In this document: in pieces, positions 1 to 5,832 of the stretch
How the letters are laid out: every line of letters begins with the position of its first letter
Numbering within the stretch: the stretch's first letter is position 1
From: Candidatus Auribacterota bacterium
GTDB lineage: Bacteria; Auribacterota; Tritonobacteria; UBA1439
Assembly: GCA_026391995.1 (NCBI GenBank)
Contig: JAPLCY010000033.1
Coordinates: 1-5,832 of the forward strand
Reading direction: 5' to 3'
DNA length: 5,832 nt
Position numbers and translations under genes: made by a program
Notes under the pieces: generated by a model
Told to the model about the DNA's origin: nothing
The model's database searches: none
Seen by the model: the letters and a program-made list of their open reading frames with translations, nothing else

Positions 1-452
1 TCCCGCACCGCCGCCGCGGGCTTGGTACGGGTCTTCACCCCTTCACGGGCCAGGAGCGAGGTCAGATAGAGGGTCGAGTCGAGGAGTCGTATACCGTCCT
101 TCTCCATCTCCCCCGCGATCGCCTTGAGAACCGTGTTGGGACGCCTGTCGCGCACCCTCGCGGCCAGGGTCAGCATCCTGAGGTCCAGCTTGAGCGAGCT
201 GATCACAAACTTCGGATCGAGCCGCCCGGCCATTACCGCCTCAAAAGCCCCCGCATTGCAGAGCGTTTTGATAAGCCTGCTGAGCTGTCCGACGTGCACC
301 CAGTGAAACTCGTCGACTTCCCGTTCAATCTCCGGCAGTGTCTGCCCGTGGAAACCGACCGCGACAATTCGGCCCACCCCCTGCCCGCGCGCCTCGCGCG
401 CGACGGCACACGGGAGTTCGCCGCCCCCTGCGATAATACCCAAGGTTTTCAC
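1..452 (-). CDS. lpxI: UDP-2,3-diacylglucosamine pyrophosphatase LpxI (3'-truncated by window edge)
   Basis: LpxI (DUF1009 family) hydrolyses UDP-2,3-diacylglucosamine to lipid X and UMP, the fourth step of lipid A synthesis. It replaces the unrelated LpxH found in E. coli and many other bacteria. The first 150 residues are visible, out of roughly 270-280 in the family. From the GTG at 452 they begin MKTLGIIAGGGELPCAVARE, the glycine-rich family N-terminus. The run VMAGRLDPKF (about residues 73-82) and DGIRLLDSTLYLTSLLAREG (about 118-137) follow, the latter typical of the link to the C-terminal domain. The frame is open to the window edge. The catalytic C-terminal domain is outside the window, so its active residues cannot be checked. 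The start is set by an AGGTGAG Shine-Dalgarno sequence; no ATG gives the full N-terminus. The gene continues the lpx operon 84 nt after lpxA. Confidence 0.92.
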   Translation of the reverse strand, partial: MKTLGIIAGGGELPCAVAREARGQGVGRIVAVGFHGQTLPEIEREVDEFHWVHVGQLSRLIKTLCNAGAFEAVMAGRLDPKFVISSLKLDLRMLTLAARVRDRRPNTVLKAIAGEMEKDGIRLLDSTLYLTSLLAREGVKTRTKPAAAVR

Positions 453-536
453 ATTCTCACCTGTCTGATGATCCGCATGCCGTTGACCCGGCGAATGCGG
501 TCTGCGGAAACATGATCCGCGAGCAGCAGCCGTACG
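453..536 (-). promoter_or_regulatory. lpxA-lpxI intergenic leader with two adjacent hairpins
   Basis: This 84-nt gap is the longest in the window. In transcript order it holds a hairpin at 520-504 (arms GCGGA/UCCGC, 7-nt loop). A larger hairpin follows at 500-473 (6-bp outer stem CCGCAU/AUGCGG, 2-nt bulge UC, 4-bp inner stem GCCG/CGGC, loop GGUCAA). It ends about 10 nt before the lpxI Shine-Dalgarno sequence. No U-tract follows either stem, so it is not an intrinsic terminator. The 9-base word GCGGATCAT occurs twice on the minus strand (520-512 and 476-468), so the UCCGC at 508-504 could pair with either copy. A role in lpxI translation or mRNA processing is inference. Confidence 0.4.
456..462 (-). 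promoter_or_regulatory. Shine-Dalgarno of lpxI, supports its GTG start
   Basis: AGGTGAG on the minus strand ends 3 nt before the GTG at 452-450. It is the only credible ribosome binding site in the lpxA-lpxI gap. The GTG it serves opens the family N-terminus (MKTLGIIAGGGELP). Confidence 0.65.
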
Positions 537-1313
537 CTACCTGGCAATGCCGCGCGGGGAGGATTCGAGGAACTCCACGATATGGCGCACCTGTGCGGAG
601 GCCGGGTGCGCCTCCTTGAGGCTGGCGATCGCCTGCGCCACCTTCATCGAGGAGTGAAAGAGGGCGCGGTAGGCCGACTTGATCTCCCTGACCGCCTCGG
701 GCGGGAACTTCTTACGCTTGATCCCCTCGAGATTGATGCCGCGCACCCTGGCGGGGTGCCCGTCCGCGAGCATATAGGGGGGGATATCCTGCACCACCTT
801 GGAGCATCCGCCGATGATCGCCATGGTGCCGATCCTGCAGAACTGGTGGATCCCCACCAGCCCGCCGATGATCGCCTCGTCGTCGATGCGTATGTGCCCG
901 GCGAGCGTGGCGTTGTTGGCGAGCACGCAGCCGCTCCCGATCTCGCAGTCATGGGCGACATGGCAGTAGACCATGAAGAGGTTGTTGTCACCGACCGTTG
1001 TTTCCGACCTCCCCGTGACGGTGCCGATCTGCATGGTCACGTACTCGCGTATCGTGTTTCCGTCGCCCACCTTAAGCCTGGTCGGCTCTCCCCGGTATTT
1101 CAGGTCCTGATTGATCTCGCCGATCGAGGCGAATTGAAAGATGCGGTTGCGCTCCCCGATCTCCGTGCGGCCGTTGATGACGACATGCGGCCCGACGACG
1201 GTGCCCCTGCCTATCCGGACGTGTTCGCCGATGAGGCTGTAGGCCCCGACTTCAACATCGTCGGCGAGCTGCGCACCTGGGTGCACGATTGCCGTGGGAT
1301 GTATGGTGGTCAT
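537..1313 (-). CDS. lpxA: Acyl-ACP--UDP-N-acetylglucosamine O-acyltransferase LpxA
   Basis: LpxA transfers a 3-hydroxyacyl chain from ACP to the 3-OH of UDP-GlcNAc, the first step of lipid A synthesis, in the cytoplasm. The protein has 258 residues (E. coli 262). A hexapeptide-repeat left-handed beta-helix begins at IHPTAIVHPGAQ and runs to about residue 185, followed by a C-terminal helical domain. Conserved segments include FQFASIGEINQDLKYRGEPT (59-78), HVAHDC (118-123) and LANNATLAGH (131-140). The catalytic His is H121 (E. coli H125); H118, H140, H156 and K72 match E. coli H122, H144, H160 and K76. E. coli H99-R100 is replaced by Q95-I96. G169 sits at the chain-length ruler position (E. 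coli G173). The ATG at 1313 is preferred because it gives the family N-terminus. A GTG at 1346 overlapping the lpxC-fabZ stop (GTGA) would add 11 residues unlike the family. Neither start has a strong Shine-Dalgarno sequence. The gap to lpxC-fabZ is 29 nt. Confidence 0.97.
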   Translation of the reverse strand: MTTIHPTAIVHPGAQLADDVEVGAYSLIGEHVRIGRGTVVGPHVVINGRTEIGERNRIFQFASIGEINQDLKYRGEPTRLKVGDGNTIREYVTMQIGTVTGRSETTVGDNNLFMVYCHVAHDCEIGSGCVLANNATLAGHIRIDDEAIIGGLVGIHQFCRIGTMAIIGGCSKVVQDIPPYMLADGHPARVRGINLEGIKRKKFPPEAVREIKSAYRALFHSSMKVAQAIASLKEAHPASAQVRHIVEFLESSPRGIAR

Positions 1314-1342
1314 GGTTGTGGTCCAGAGGGCCCGCGCACGCC

Positions 1343-2641
1343 TCACACGAAGGTGAACCCCAGGTCGGCCTCTGCCGCGACCTGCCCGTCAACGAGCGCG
1401 GTCCCGTGCACCTTTCCGGTCTTGGTCTTCCATCGCAGCACGTCGACCTCCAGCCGGAGCTGATCGCCCGGCACGACGGGCCGGCGGAACTTTGCGTTTT
1501 CGATAGTCATGAAGAAGGCGAGCTTCCCGAGATTCTCGGGCGTGTTGAGCATGAGCACGCCGGTGGTCTGCGCGAGGGCCTCGATGATCAGCACCCCGGG
1601 CATCACCGGGCGCTCGGGGAAATGCCCCATGAAGAACGGTTCATTGGCCGTGACATTCTTGATGGCGACGATCTTCTCCCTCCCTTTGATCTCGATGATC
1701 CTGTCGACCAGGAGAAATGGGAATCGGTGCGGCAAGATGCGCTTGATATCATTGACATCCATCAGCATGCCCTCCGTAGCCCTCAACGGGACGGTCCGCG
1801 ATGTGCTCCGCCCCATGACATTGATCAGTTTCTTGGCGAGCTCCACGTTGAGCTCATGCCCCGAACGCATCGCGATGACGTGTCCCCGGACACGCCGCCC
1901 CACCAGGCTCATGTCGCCGATCAGGTCGAGCACCTTATGCCGGGCAAACTCGTCGGGGAACCGCAACTGCTCCTTGCTGTAGATCACGCCGTCGCCGATG
2001 ACGACCGCGTTTTCCAGGCTCCCCCCCTTGATGAGCCCCTGCTTCACCAGGGCCTCGATCTCGTGGTAAAAACAGAATGTCCTCCCCGAGGCGATCTCCC
2101 GCTCGAATGTCTCCTCGTTCACCGTGAAACTCACAAACTGGGCCGGGAGCGTGGGGTGCCTGAAATCCATCGTGTACGAAACGCGGTATTCGGGGGAGGG
2201 AATGATGGCGATGGCGGCGTTGTCCTTGCTGGCCCAGACCGGCTCCACGACCACAAACTCCTCGCGAGGGGCGTCCTGTTCCTCGACCCCCGCCGACTTG
2301 ATCATGCGCACGTACGGCGTCGCGCTGCCGTCCCCGACGGGGGGCTCGTTTGAATCGAGTTCGACCACCACGTTGTCGACGTCGCAACCGCGTATCGCCG
2401 CCAGGACATGCTCGACGGTGTGCACCTCGATGCCGCCACACGCGATGGTAGTTCCCCGGCAGACGCTGGTGACGTTTGTCGCGACCGCGTCGACCGCGGG
2501 CAAGCCGGGTATGTCCGTGCGGACAAAGCGCACGCCGGTATTGGGCGGGGCGGGCGTGAATACCAGCCGCGTTTTATTGCCCGTGTGCACCCCGACACCG
2601 GAAAGGCACACGGGGGTTTTAATCGTTTGTTGCTTCTGCAT
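1343..2641 (-). CDS. lpxC-fabZ: Bifunctional LpxC (UDP-3-O-acyl-GlcNAc deacetylase) / FabZ (3-hydroxyacyl-ACP dehydratase)
   Basis: This is a 432-residue fusion of two cytoplasmic enzymes. Residues 1 to about 285 are LpxC, the zinc deacetylase that makes the committed step of lipid A synthesis. It opens with [16 protein letters not shown]. The zinc ligands are H78 (in VEHVLA), H235 and D239 (in HKVLDL), with E77 as general base, H262 (in SGHELN) and T188 also in place; these correspond to E. coli H79, H238, D242, E78, H265 and T191. Residues from about 292 to 432 are FabZ, starting at [20 protein letters not shown]. Its catalytic pair is H340 (MGHFPERP) and E354 ([10 protein letters not shown]), matching E. 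coli H54 and E68. The frame is open through the junction, so the fusion is real. The ATG at 2641 fits the family N-terminus; a TTG at 2686 is the only upstream alternative. There is no clear Shine-Dalgarno sequence, and the gene starts inside lpxD, which suggests translational coupling. The fusion type is known in Bacteroidetes and other phyla. Confidence 0.97.
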   Translation of the reverse strand: MQKQQTIKTPVCLSGVGVHTGNKTRLVFTPAPPNTGVRFVRTDIPGLPAVDAVATNVTSVCRGTTIACGGIEVHTVEHVLAAIRGCDVDNVVVELDSNEPPVGDGSATPYVRMIKSAGVEEQDAPREEFVVVEPVWASKDNAAIAIIPSPEYRVSYTMDFRHPTLPAQFVSFTVNEETFEREIASGRTFCFYHEIEALVKQGLIKGGSLENAVVIGDGVIYSKEQLRFPDEFARHKVLDLIGDMSLVGRRVRGHVIAMRSGHELNVELAKKLINVMGRSTSRTVPLRATEGMLMDVNDIKRILPHRFPFLLVDRIIEIKGREKIVAIKNVTANEPFFMGHFPERPVMPGVLIIEALAQTTGVLMLNTPENLGKLAFFMTIENAKFRRPVVPGDQLRLEVDVLRWKTKTGKVHGTALVDGQVAAEADLGFTFV

Positions 2642-3680
2642 GGTCGTCAGCGGGGCGCCCTTCCAGGGCCGCCAGTTTGGCCTCAAGCTCCCTGACCCTG
2701 GTCACGAGCTGGGGAAGGCGCATGTACGCGGCGAAGATCTTCTTGAACTGCGTGGCATCCATCGCGGGGATGCCGATATGGTACGAGTTCGGGGGGACGC
2801 TCTTGGACACGCCCCCCTTGGCGCCGATGATCGAATTATCTCCGATAGTGACATGCCCCACCACACCCACCTGCCCGGCGAGGATGACATTCTTGCCGAT
2901 GGTGGTGCTGCCGGAGATGCCCACCTGGGCCACGATGATCGAGTTCTCCCCGATATCGCAGTTGTGGGCGATCTGGACGAGGTTGTCGATCTTGGTCCCC
3001 TTGCGGATGATCGTCTTGTCGAAACGGGCGCGGTCGATGGTGACGTTCGAGCCGATCTCGACGTCGTCCTCGATCACCACTTTCCCCACCTGCGGGATCT
3101 TGTGATGGATCCCCTCCACGGCAACGTAGCCAAATCCGTCGCTCCCGATCACCGTGCCGCCGTGGATGATAACCCGGGAACCTATCTCACACCCCTCGCG
3201 TATGATCACGTGGGGGTAGAGGTGGCACTCCGCGCCGATCGCTGCGCCATGGCCGACATACACGCCGCTGCGGATCACCGCCCGGTCGCCGATCACCGCG
3301 CCATCCTCGATCACCGCGAACGGCCCCACCGATACACCCTTTCCGAGCTTCGCCTTCGGGCTCACGACGGCAAGTGTATGGACACCCTCGGGGAAGACGA
3401 GCTTCTTCGGCCCGAGCAAATCTATAAGCTTGCTGAAGGCGATGGAGGGGTTTTTGACGCGGATGAGCGGTTTCCCGGGCGCGACCTGTAATCCCTCCTC
3501 GATCACCACCGCCGCGGCCCTGGTCTCTTTGAGCAAACTCGCGTACTTCGGGTTCGCGAGAAAGGTCAGGTCTCCCTCCCGCGCTTCCTTGATCCCCGAG
3601 GCTCCGGTGATGACGACATCCCCGTCGCCTTCAACCCTCCCCCCTATGAGAGCGGCTATCTCCTTGAGCGTCTTTTTCAT
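2619..3680 (-). CDS. lpxD: UDP-3-O-(3-hydroxyacyl)glucosamine N-acyltransferase LpxD
   Basis: LpxD transfers a 3-hydroxyacyl chain from ACP to the 2-amino group of UDP-3-O-acyl-glucosamine, the third step of lipid A synthesis, in the cytoplasm. The protein is 353 residues (E. coli 341). The N-terminal uridine-binding domain spans about residues 1-100, with the conserved [10 protein letters not shown] segment at 37-46. A left-handed beta-helix of hexapeptide repeats covers about 103-300. The catalytic His is H239 in VQIAHN, and H276 matches the second conserved His of E. coli; both carry the same numbers as in E. coli. A C-terminal helix (about 310-340, [16 protein letters not shown]) looks like the usual short coiled coil. 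G290 occupies the position of the E. coli chain-length ruler Met290. The ATG start has a clear AGGAG Shine-Dalgarno 5 nt upstream. It begins 19 nt after the skp stop, and its last 23 nt overlap the start of lpxC-fabZ. Confidence 0.98.
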   Translation of the reverse strand: MKKTLKEIAALIGGRVEGDGDVVITGASGIKEAREGDLTFLANPKYASLLKETRAAAVVIEEGLQVAPGKPLIRVKNPSIAFSKLIDLLGPKKLVFPEGVHTLAVVSPKAKLGKGVSVGPFAVIEDGAVIGDRAVIRSGVYVGHGAAIGAECHLYPHVIIREGCEIGSRVIIHGGTVIGSDGFGYVAVEGIHHKIPQVGKVVIEDDVEIGSNVTIDRARFDKTIIRKGTKIDNLVQIAHNCDIGENSIIVAQVGISGSTTIGKNVILAGQVGVVGHVTIGDNSIIGAKGGVSKSVPPNSYHIGIPAMDATQFKKIFAAYMRLPQLVTRVRELEAKLAALEGRPADDHAEATND

Positions 3681-3685
3681 GGCAA

Positions 3686-3690
3686 CTCCT
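3686..3690 (-). promoter_or_regulatory. Shine-Dalgarno of lpxD
   Basis: AGGAG on the minus strand, 5 nt before the ATG at 3680-3678, inside the 19-nt skp-lpxD gap. It supports the lpxD start. It contrasts with the next two genes, lpxC-fabZ and lpxA, which lack a good site. Confidence 0.8.
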
Positions 3691-3699
3691 GTGCGATCG

Positions 3700-4224
3700 C
3701 TACTTCGTGTCCGTACGCTTCTTGTTGAGGATCTTCACGATCTGCTCGGTGAGGTCTAGGCGCTCGGCGTGATAACCAATGTCGTCCCCCGTCGCGGCGA
3801 AGATAATATCATACCCCTCGCCCTTGCCGGTCTCGGCGATAGCCCCCTTGATCTCCCCGAGGATCTCTTCCTGAAGGCGCGCCTGTTTCTGCATCGCCTC
3901 GCGCTTCACCTTTTCCTCAAACTGGTACAGCGCCTTGACCTTCTCATCCACCGCCGCTTCCTTCTGCCGCTTCGCCTCATCGCGGAGCAGGTCCGCCTCG
4001 TCCTTGAGCTTGTTGATCCCCTCGACCATCGACTTCCGCTCCGCGATCTTGTCCTTGCGCTCCTGCTGGAGTTTTCCGTTGAGTTCGACGGTTTTCTGGT
4101 ACTTGGCGAACACCTTCTCGACGTCCACAAAACCCGTCTTTCCACCCGCCGCCATCGCCGCGGAGCCCGCACACATCACGCCGGCGAGAATGCCGCAGAT
4201 CATCGCCACGACACTGAATTTCAC
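3700..4224 (-). CDS. skp: Periplasmic OmpH/Skp-family chaperone
   Basis: This is a 174-residue Skp/OmpH-like holdase, the family that binds unfolded outer-membrane proteins in the periplasm and delivers them to BamA. The GTG start at 4224 is chosen because a strong Shine-Dalgarno sequence (AAGGAGG) lies 5 nt upstream and because it directly opens a signal peptide. That signal has a Lys at residue 2, a hydrophobic core (residues 3-20) and an AMA|AG signal peptidase I site after residue 25. No lipobox surrounds either Cys of the signal. The mature protein begins with the family-typical GFVDVEKVF strand. A long charged, Lys/Glu-rich helical region at about residues 42-125 forms the coiled-coil tentacles, and a C-terminal [13 protein letters not shown] helix follows. 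Length and layout fit the family (about 160-180 aa). It sits between bamA and lpxD, as in E. coli. The family diverges quickly, so the identification rests on signal peptide, coiled coil, end motifs and synteny together. Confidence 0.93.
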   Translation of the reverse strand: MKFSVVAMICGILAGVMCAGSAAMAAGGKTGFVDVEKVFAKYQKTVELNGKLQQERKDKIAERKSMVEGINKLKDEADLLRDEAKRQKEAAVDEKVKALYQFEEKVKREAMQKQARLQEEILGEIKGAIAETGKGEGYDIIFAATGDDIGYHAERLDLTEQIVKILNKKRTDTK

Positions 4225-4229
4225 CAGGC

Positions 4230-4236
4230 CCTCCTT
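4230..4236 (-). promoter_or_regulatory. Strong Shine-Dalgarno of skp, fixes its GTG start
   Basis: Read on the minus strand, AAGGAGG lies 5 nt before the GTG at 4224-4222. The same frame can be extended upstream to 4311, but that would run inside bamA and put charged residues before the signal peptide. The site therefore decides for the GTG start. Confidence 0.85.
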
Positions 4237-4252
4237 TGCCCCCGCCCACGGG

Positions 4253-5832
4253 TTAGAATATGGTGCCCACGTTGAAGCTGAAGGCGCCGGTCTCTCCCTC
4301 GGTCCACTCATCGGTGATCACGGGGATGCCGTAGTCGAGCTTGATCGGCCCGACCGGCAGGTTGAGGCGCACCCCGGCGCCAACCGAGGCGACCACCCCG
4401 CTCATGAAATCGCCCGGCGTTTCATAGACATTCCCCATGTCAAAGAAGGCCGCGCCGCGTATCTTGGAGATGAGAGGGAAGGTGTACTCGACGCTCCCCG
4501 CCGCCATCGCGTCGCCGCCGATCGGCTCGTCGTTCTCGTCGCGCGGCCCGACGTCGCGGAATTCGAAGCCGCGGATCGAGTCCCCGCCGCCGAGGAAGAA
4601 ACGCTCGGAGAACGGGATATCGCTCGAGGACCCGTAGGAATTCCCCACGCCCGCCTCGCCGAAAACCCGGATCACGTGGTCGGGGAAGCGCTCGATCGGC
4701 ACGAAATACTGGCTTGCCATCGCCTCGAGCTTGACAAACTCGGCATCGCCCCCCAACCCCGCGAACTCGGCGGTGACGCTTGAAATCGCTCCGTGGCGCG
4801 GGAGGCTGATGGAGTCGCGTGTGTCGCGGGTGAGCCCTATATTGACCGAGCTGATGATTGTGCTGCCATCGTCCTGCTTGATGGTCTCGGAGGCGTCGTC
4901 ATCCACATCGAGAGTCACGTTCTCCATCTTGTACGACAGGTCGCCGCGGAAGAAATCGCCGAACGCCTTCCCCACCCTCACGTCGCCGCCGAGGCGCTCC
5001 TCGGTGAAGTAGTCGCTCAGGTACTGGCTGTTGCGGGAATAGAGGTCAAAGCCGCCGGCGAGGCGCTTGCCGAAGAGGTATGGCTCGGTGAAGCTGGCGA
5101 GGAAGTCCTGGCGCTCGAAGCCGATCTCGGCCCGCAGGCGCATCTTCTGCCCGCCCCCCGTGAAGTAGGGGTAGTTGGTGATGTCAAAGTTGCCCTGCGA
5201 CACCTCGGCGAACCCGACAAAGCCGTCGATGGAGCTGAACCCCGCGCCGAAGCTCAACTGCCCCGTCTTCCCCTCGGACACGTCCACGAGAAGGTTCTGG
5301 GTCCGCTCCCCCTCACCCGGCGCGGCGGTGATCTCCACCGTGTCGAAGAAACCCGAGTTCTGGAGGCGCTCCTTGCTCCGCTGGATCTTGAGGCTGTTGA
5401 AGACATCTCCGGGCATGACGCTCAGCTCCCTGCGGATGACGTCGTCCTTGGTCCTCGTGTTGCCCTTGACATCGATCCTGCCGACGTAGTACGGCTCGTA
5501 CTCCTTGATCGCGTACGCCACGTCGATCTTTCCGGTTTTGGGGTCCAGCCGCTTTTCGGGCACCACCTCGGCGTCGGTATATCCCTTGGACAGGTAGAGG
5601 CCGCGGAGCGCGTTGATGTCGGCCTGCAGCGCGGTCGGCGAATAGGTCGCGCCGGAGGTCATTCCAAGCGCGCGCGTGATCTCGTCGGTGTCATAGACCT
5701 TGTTGCCGGCAACCGTCACCTCGCCCACCTGATAGGTGCCTCCCTCATCCATGGTGATGGCGATCTCGATGAATCGCTCGTCGGCCGACACCGTCCGCTC
5801 CACGTCGGTGATCTTCACATCCACGTAGCCGA
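4253..5832 (-). CDS. bamA: Outer membrane protein assembly factor BamA (5'-truncated by window edge)
   Basis: BamA is the Omp85-family core of the BAM complex, which folds and inserts beta-barrel proteins into the outer membrane. About 525 C-terminal residues are visible; the start, signal peptide and first POTRA domains lie beyond the window. Counting from the Val codon at 5824, the visible part opens with the end of a POTRA domain (GYVDVKI, typical of BamA). Two further POTRA domains follow, at about residues 31-110 (YQVGEVTVAGNKVYD) and 112-185 (YYVGRIDVKGNTRT). The 16-strand barrel starts near residue 187. It carries the family segments FTEPYLFGKRL (245-255) and LTRDTRD (331-337). The conserved loop-6 RGF motif is present as IRGF (417-420). 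The chain ends in FSFNVGTIF, a typical beta-signal with a terminal aromatic residue, so the 3' end is complete. The stop is TAA. It is followed after 28 nt by skp, the usual partner, and is probably co-transcribed with it. Confidence 0.97.
   Translation of the reverse strand, partial: GYVDVKITDVERTVSADERFIEIAITMDEGGTYQVGEVTVAGNKVYDTDEITRALGMTSGATYSPTALQADINALRGLYLSKGYTDAEVVPEKRLDPKTGKIDVAYAIKEYEPYYVGRIDVKGNTRTKDDVIRRELSVMPGDVFNSLKIQRSKERLQNSGFFDTVEITAAPGEGERTQNLLVDVSEGKTGQLSFGAGFSSIDGFVGFAEVSQGNFDITNYPYFTGGGQKMRLRAEIGFERQDFLASFTEPYLFGKRLAGGFDLYSRNSQYLSDYFTEERLGGDVRVGKAFGDFFRGDLSYKMENVTLDVDDDASETIKQDDGSTIISSVNIGLTRDTRDSISLPRHGAISSVTAEFAGLGGDAEFVKLEAMASQYFVPIERFPDHVIRVFGEAGVGNSYGSSSDIPFSERFFLGGGDSIRGFEFRDVGPRDENDEPIGGDAMAAGSVEYTFPLISKIRGAAFFDMGNVYETPGDFMSGVVASVGAGVRLNLPVGPIKLDYGIPVITDEWTEGETGAFSFNVGTIF

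Noticed and set aside
473..500. Intrinsic terminator between lpxA and lpxI
   Set aside because: The stem is good, but the transcript continues AUCAUCAGACAGG with no U-tract, and it leads straight into the lpxI ribosome binding site.
582..1463. Plus-strand open frame of 293 codons opposite lpxA
   Set aside because: It mirrors the codons of lpxA and continues into lpxC-fabZ, with no independent evidence of coding.
1289..2353. Plus-strand open frame of 354 codons opposite lpxC-fabZ
   Set aside because: It is antisense to a gene with complete catalytic motifs, has Asp/His/Pro-rich low-information composition and no recognisable family.
2124..3491. Long plus-strand open frame (455 codons) opposite lpxC-fabZ and lpxD
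   Set aside because: It spans two well-recognised minus-strand genes. Its product is rich in Asp, His, Arg and Pro with no domain I can recognise, as expected of an antisense frame in GC-rich DNA.
2619..3680. Tandem repeat structure in lpxD and lpxA
   Set aside because: The periodicity is the hexapeptide beta-helix at protein level. There is no exact nucleotide repeat array, and nothing resembling CRISPR.
4225..4311. Longer skp product starting at 4311 inside bamA
   Set aside because: It would bury the signal peptide behind 29 unrelated residues. The strong Shine-Dalgarno sequence points to the GTG at 4224.
3935..4783. Plus-strand open frame of 282 codons opposite skp and bamA
   Set aside because: It crosses the junction of two real minus-strand genes and shows no domain; a GC-rich antisense artefact.
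1..5832. A novel defence, mobile or secondary-metabolite system
   Set aside because: Every stretch is covered by recognised envelope-biogenesis genes with short gaps. There are no transposase, integrase, terminal repeats, tRNA or unknown genes in the window.

Overview
The window is a compact, single-direction (minus strand) block of outer-membrane and lipid A biogenesis genes from a GC-rich Gram-negative (diderm, LPS-making) bacterium. In transcription order (right to left) it holds bamA (its 5' end lies beyond the window), skp/ompH, lpxD, an lpxC-fabZ fusion, lpxA and lpxI (its 3' end lies beyond the window). All six reading frames are intact as far as they can be seen. Gaps are 19 to 84 nt, and lpxD overlaps lpxC-fabZ by 23 nt, so one polycistronic transcript is likely. 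I see no promoter or terminator in the window.

Functionally, BamA inserts beta-barrel proteins into the outer membrane and Skp carries them, unfolded, across the periplasm. LpxA, LpxC and LpxD perform the first three steps of lipid A synthesis: acylation of UDP-GlcNAc, deacetylation, and second acylation. LpxI then cleaves UDP-2,3-diacylglucosamine to lipid X plus UMP. The FabZ half of the fusion dehydrates 3-hydroxyacyl-ACP, the same pool that LpxA and LpxD draw on, so it competes with lipid A synthesis for substrate. The order bamA-skp-lpxD-fabZ-lpxA is the same as in Escherichia coli, but here lpxC is joined to the front of fabZ and lpxI follows lpxA.

Taxonomy is inference only. The LpxC-FabZ fusion is known from Bacteroidetes and several other non-proteobacterial diderm phyla. 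Together with LpxI and the high GC content it points away from Gammaproteobacteria and perhaps toward a PVC/Omnitrophota-like or other candidate-phylum lineage; a marker-gene tree would be needed to settle it.

This is mostly a conserved housekeeping locus, and I see no mobile element, CRISPR array, RNA gene or unknown system. The points worth a second look are the fusion in its syntenic slot, small residues at the acyl-chain ruler positions of both LpxA and LpxD, a non-canonical active-site segment in LpxA, and paired hairpins in the lpxA-lpxI gap that could form alternative structures next to the lpxI ribosome binding site.
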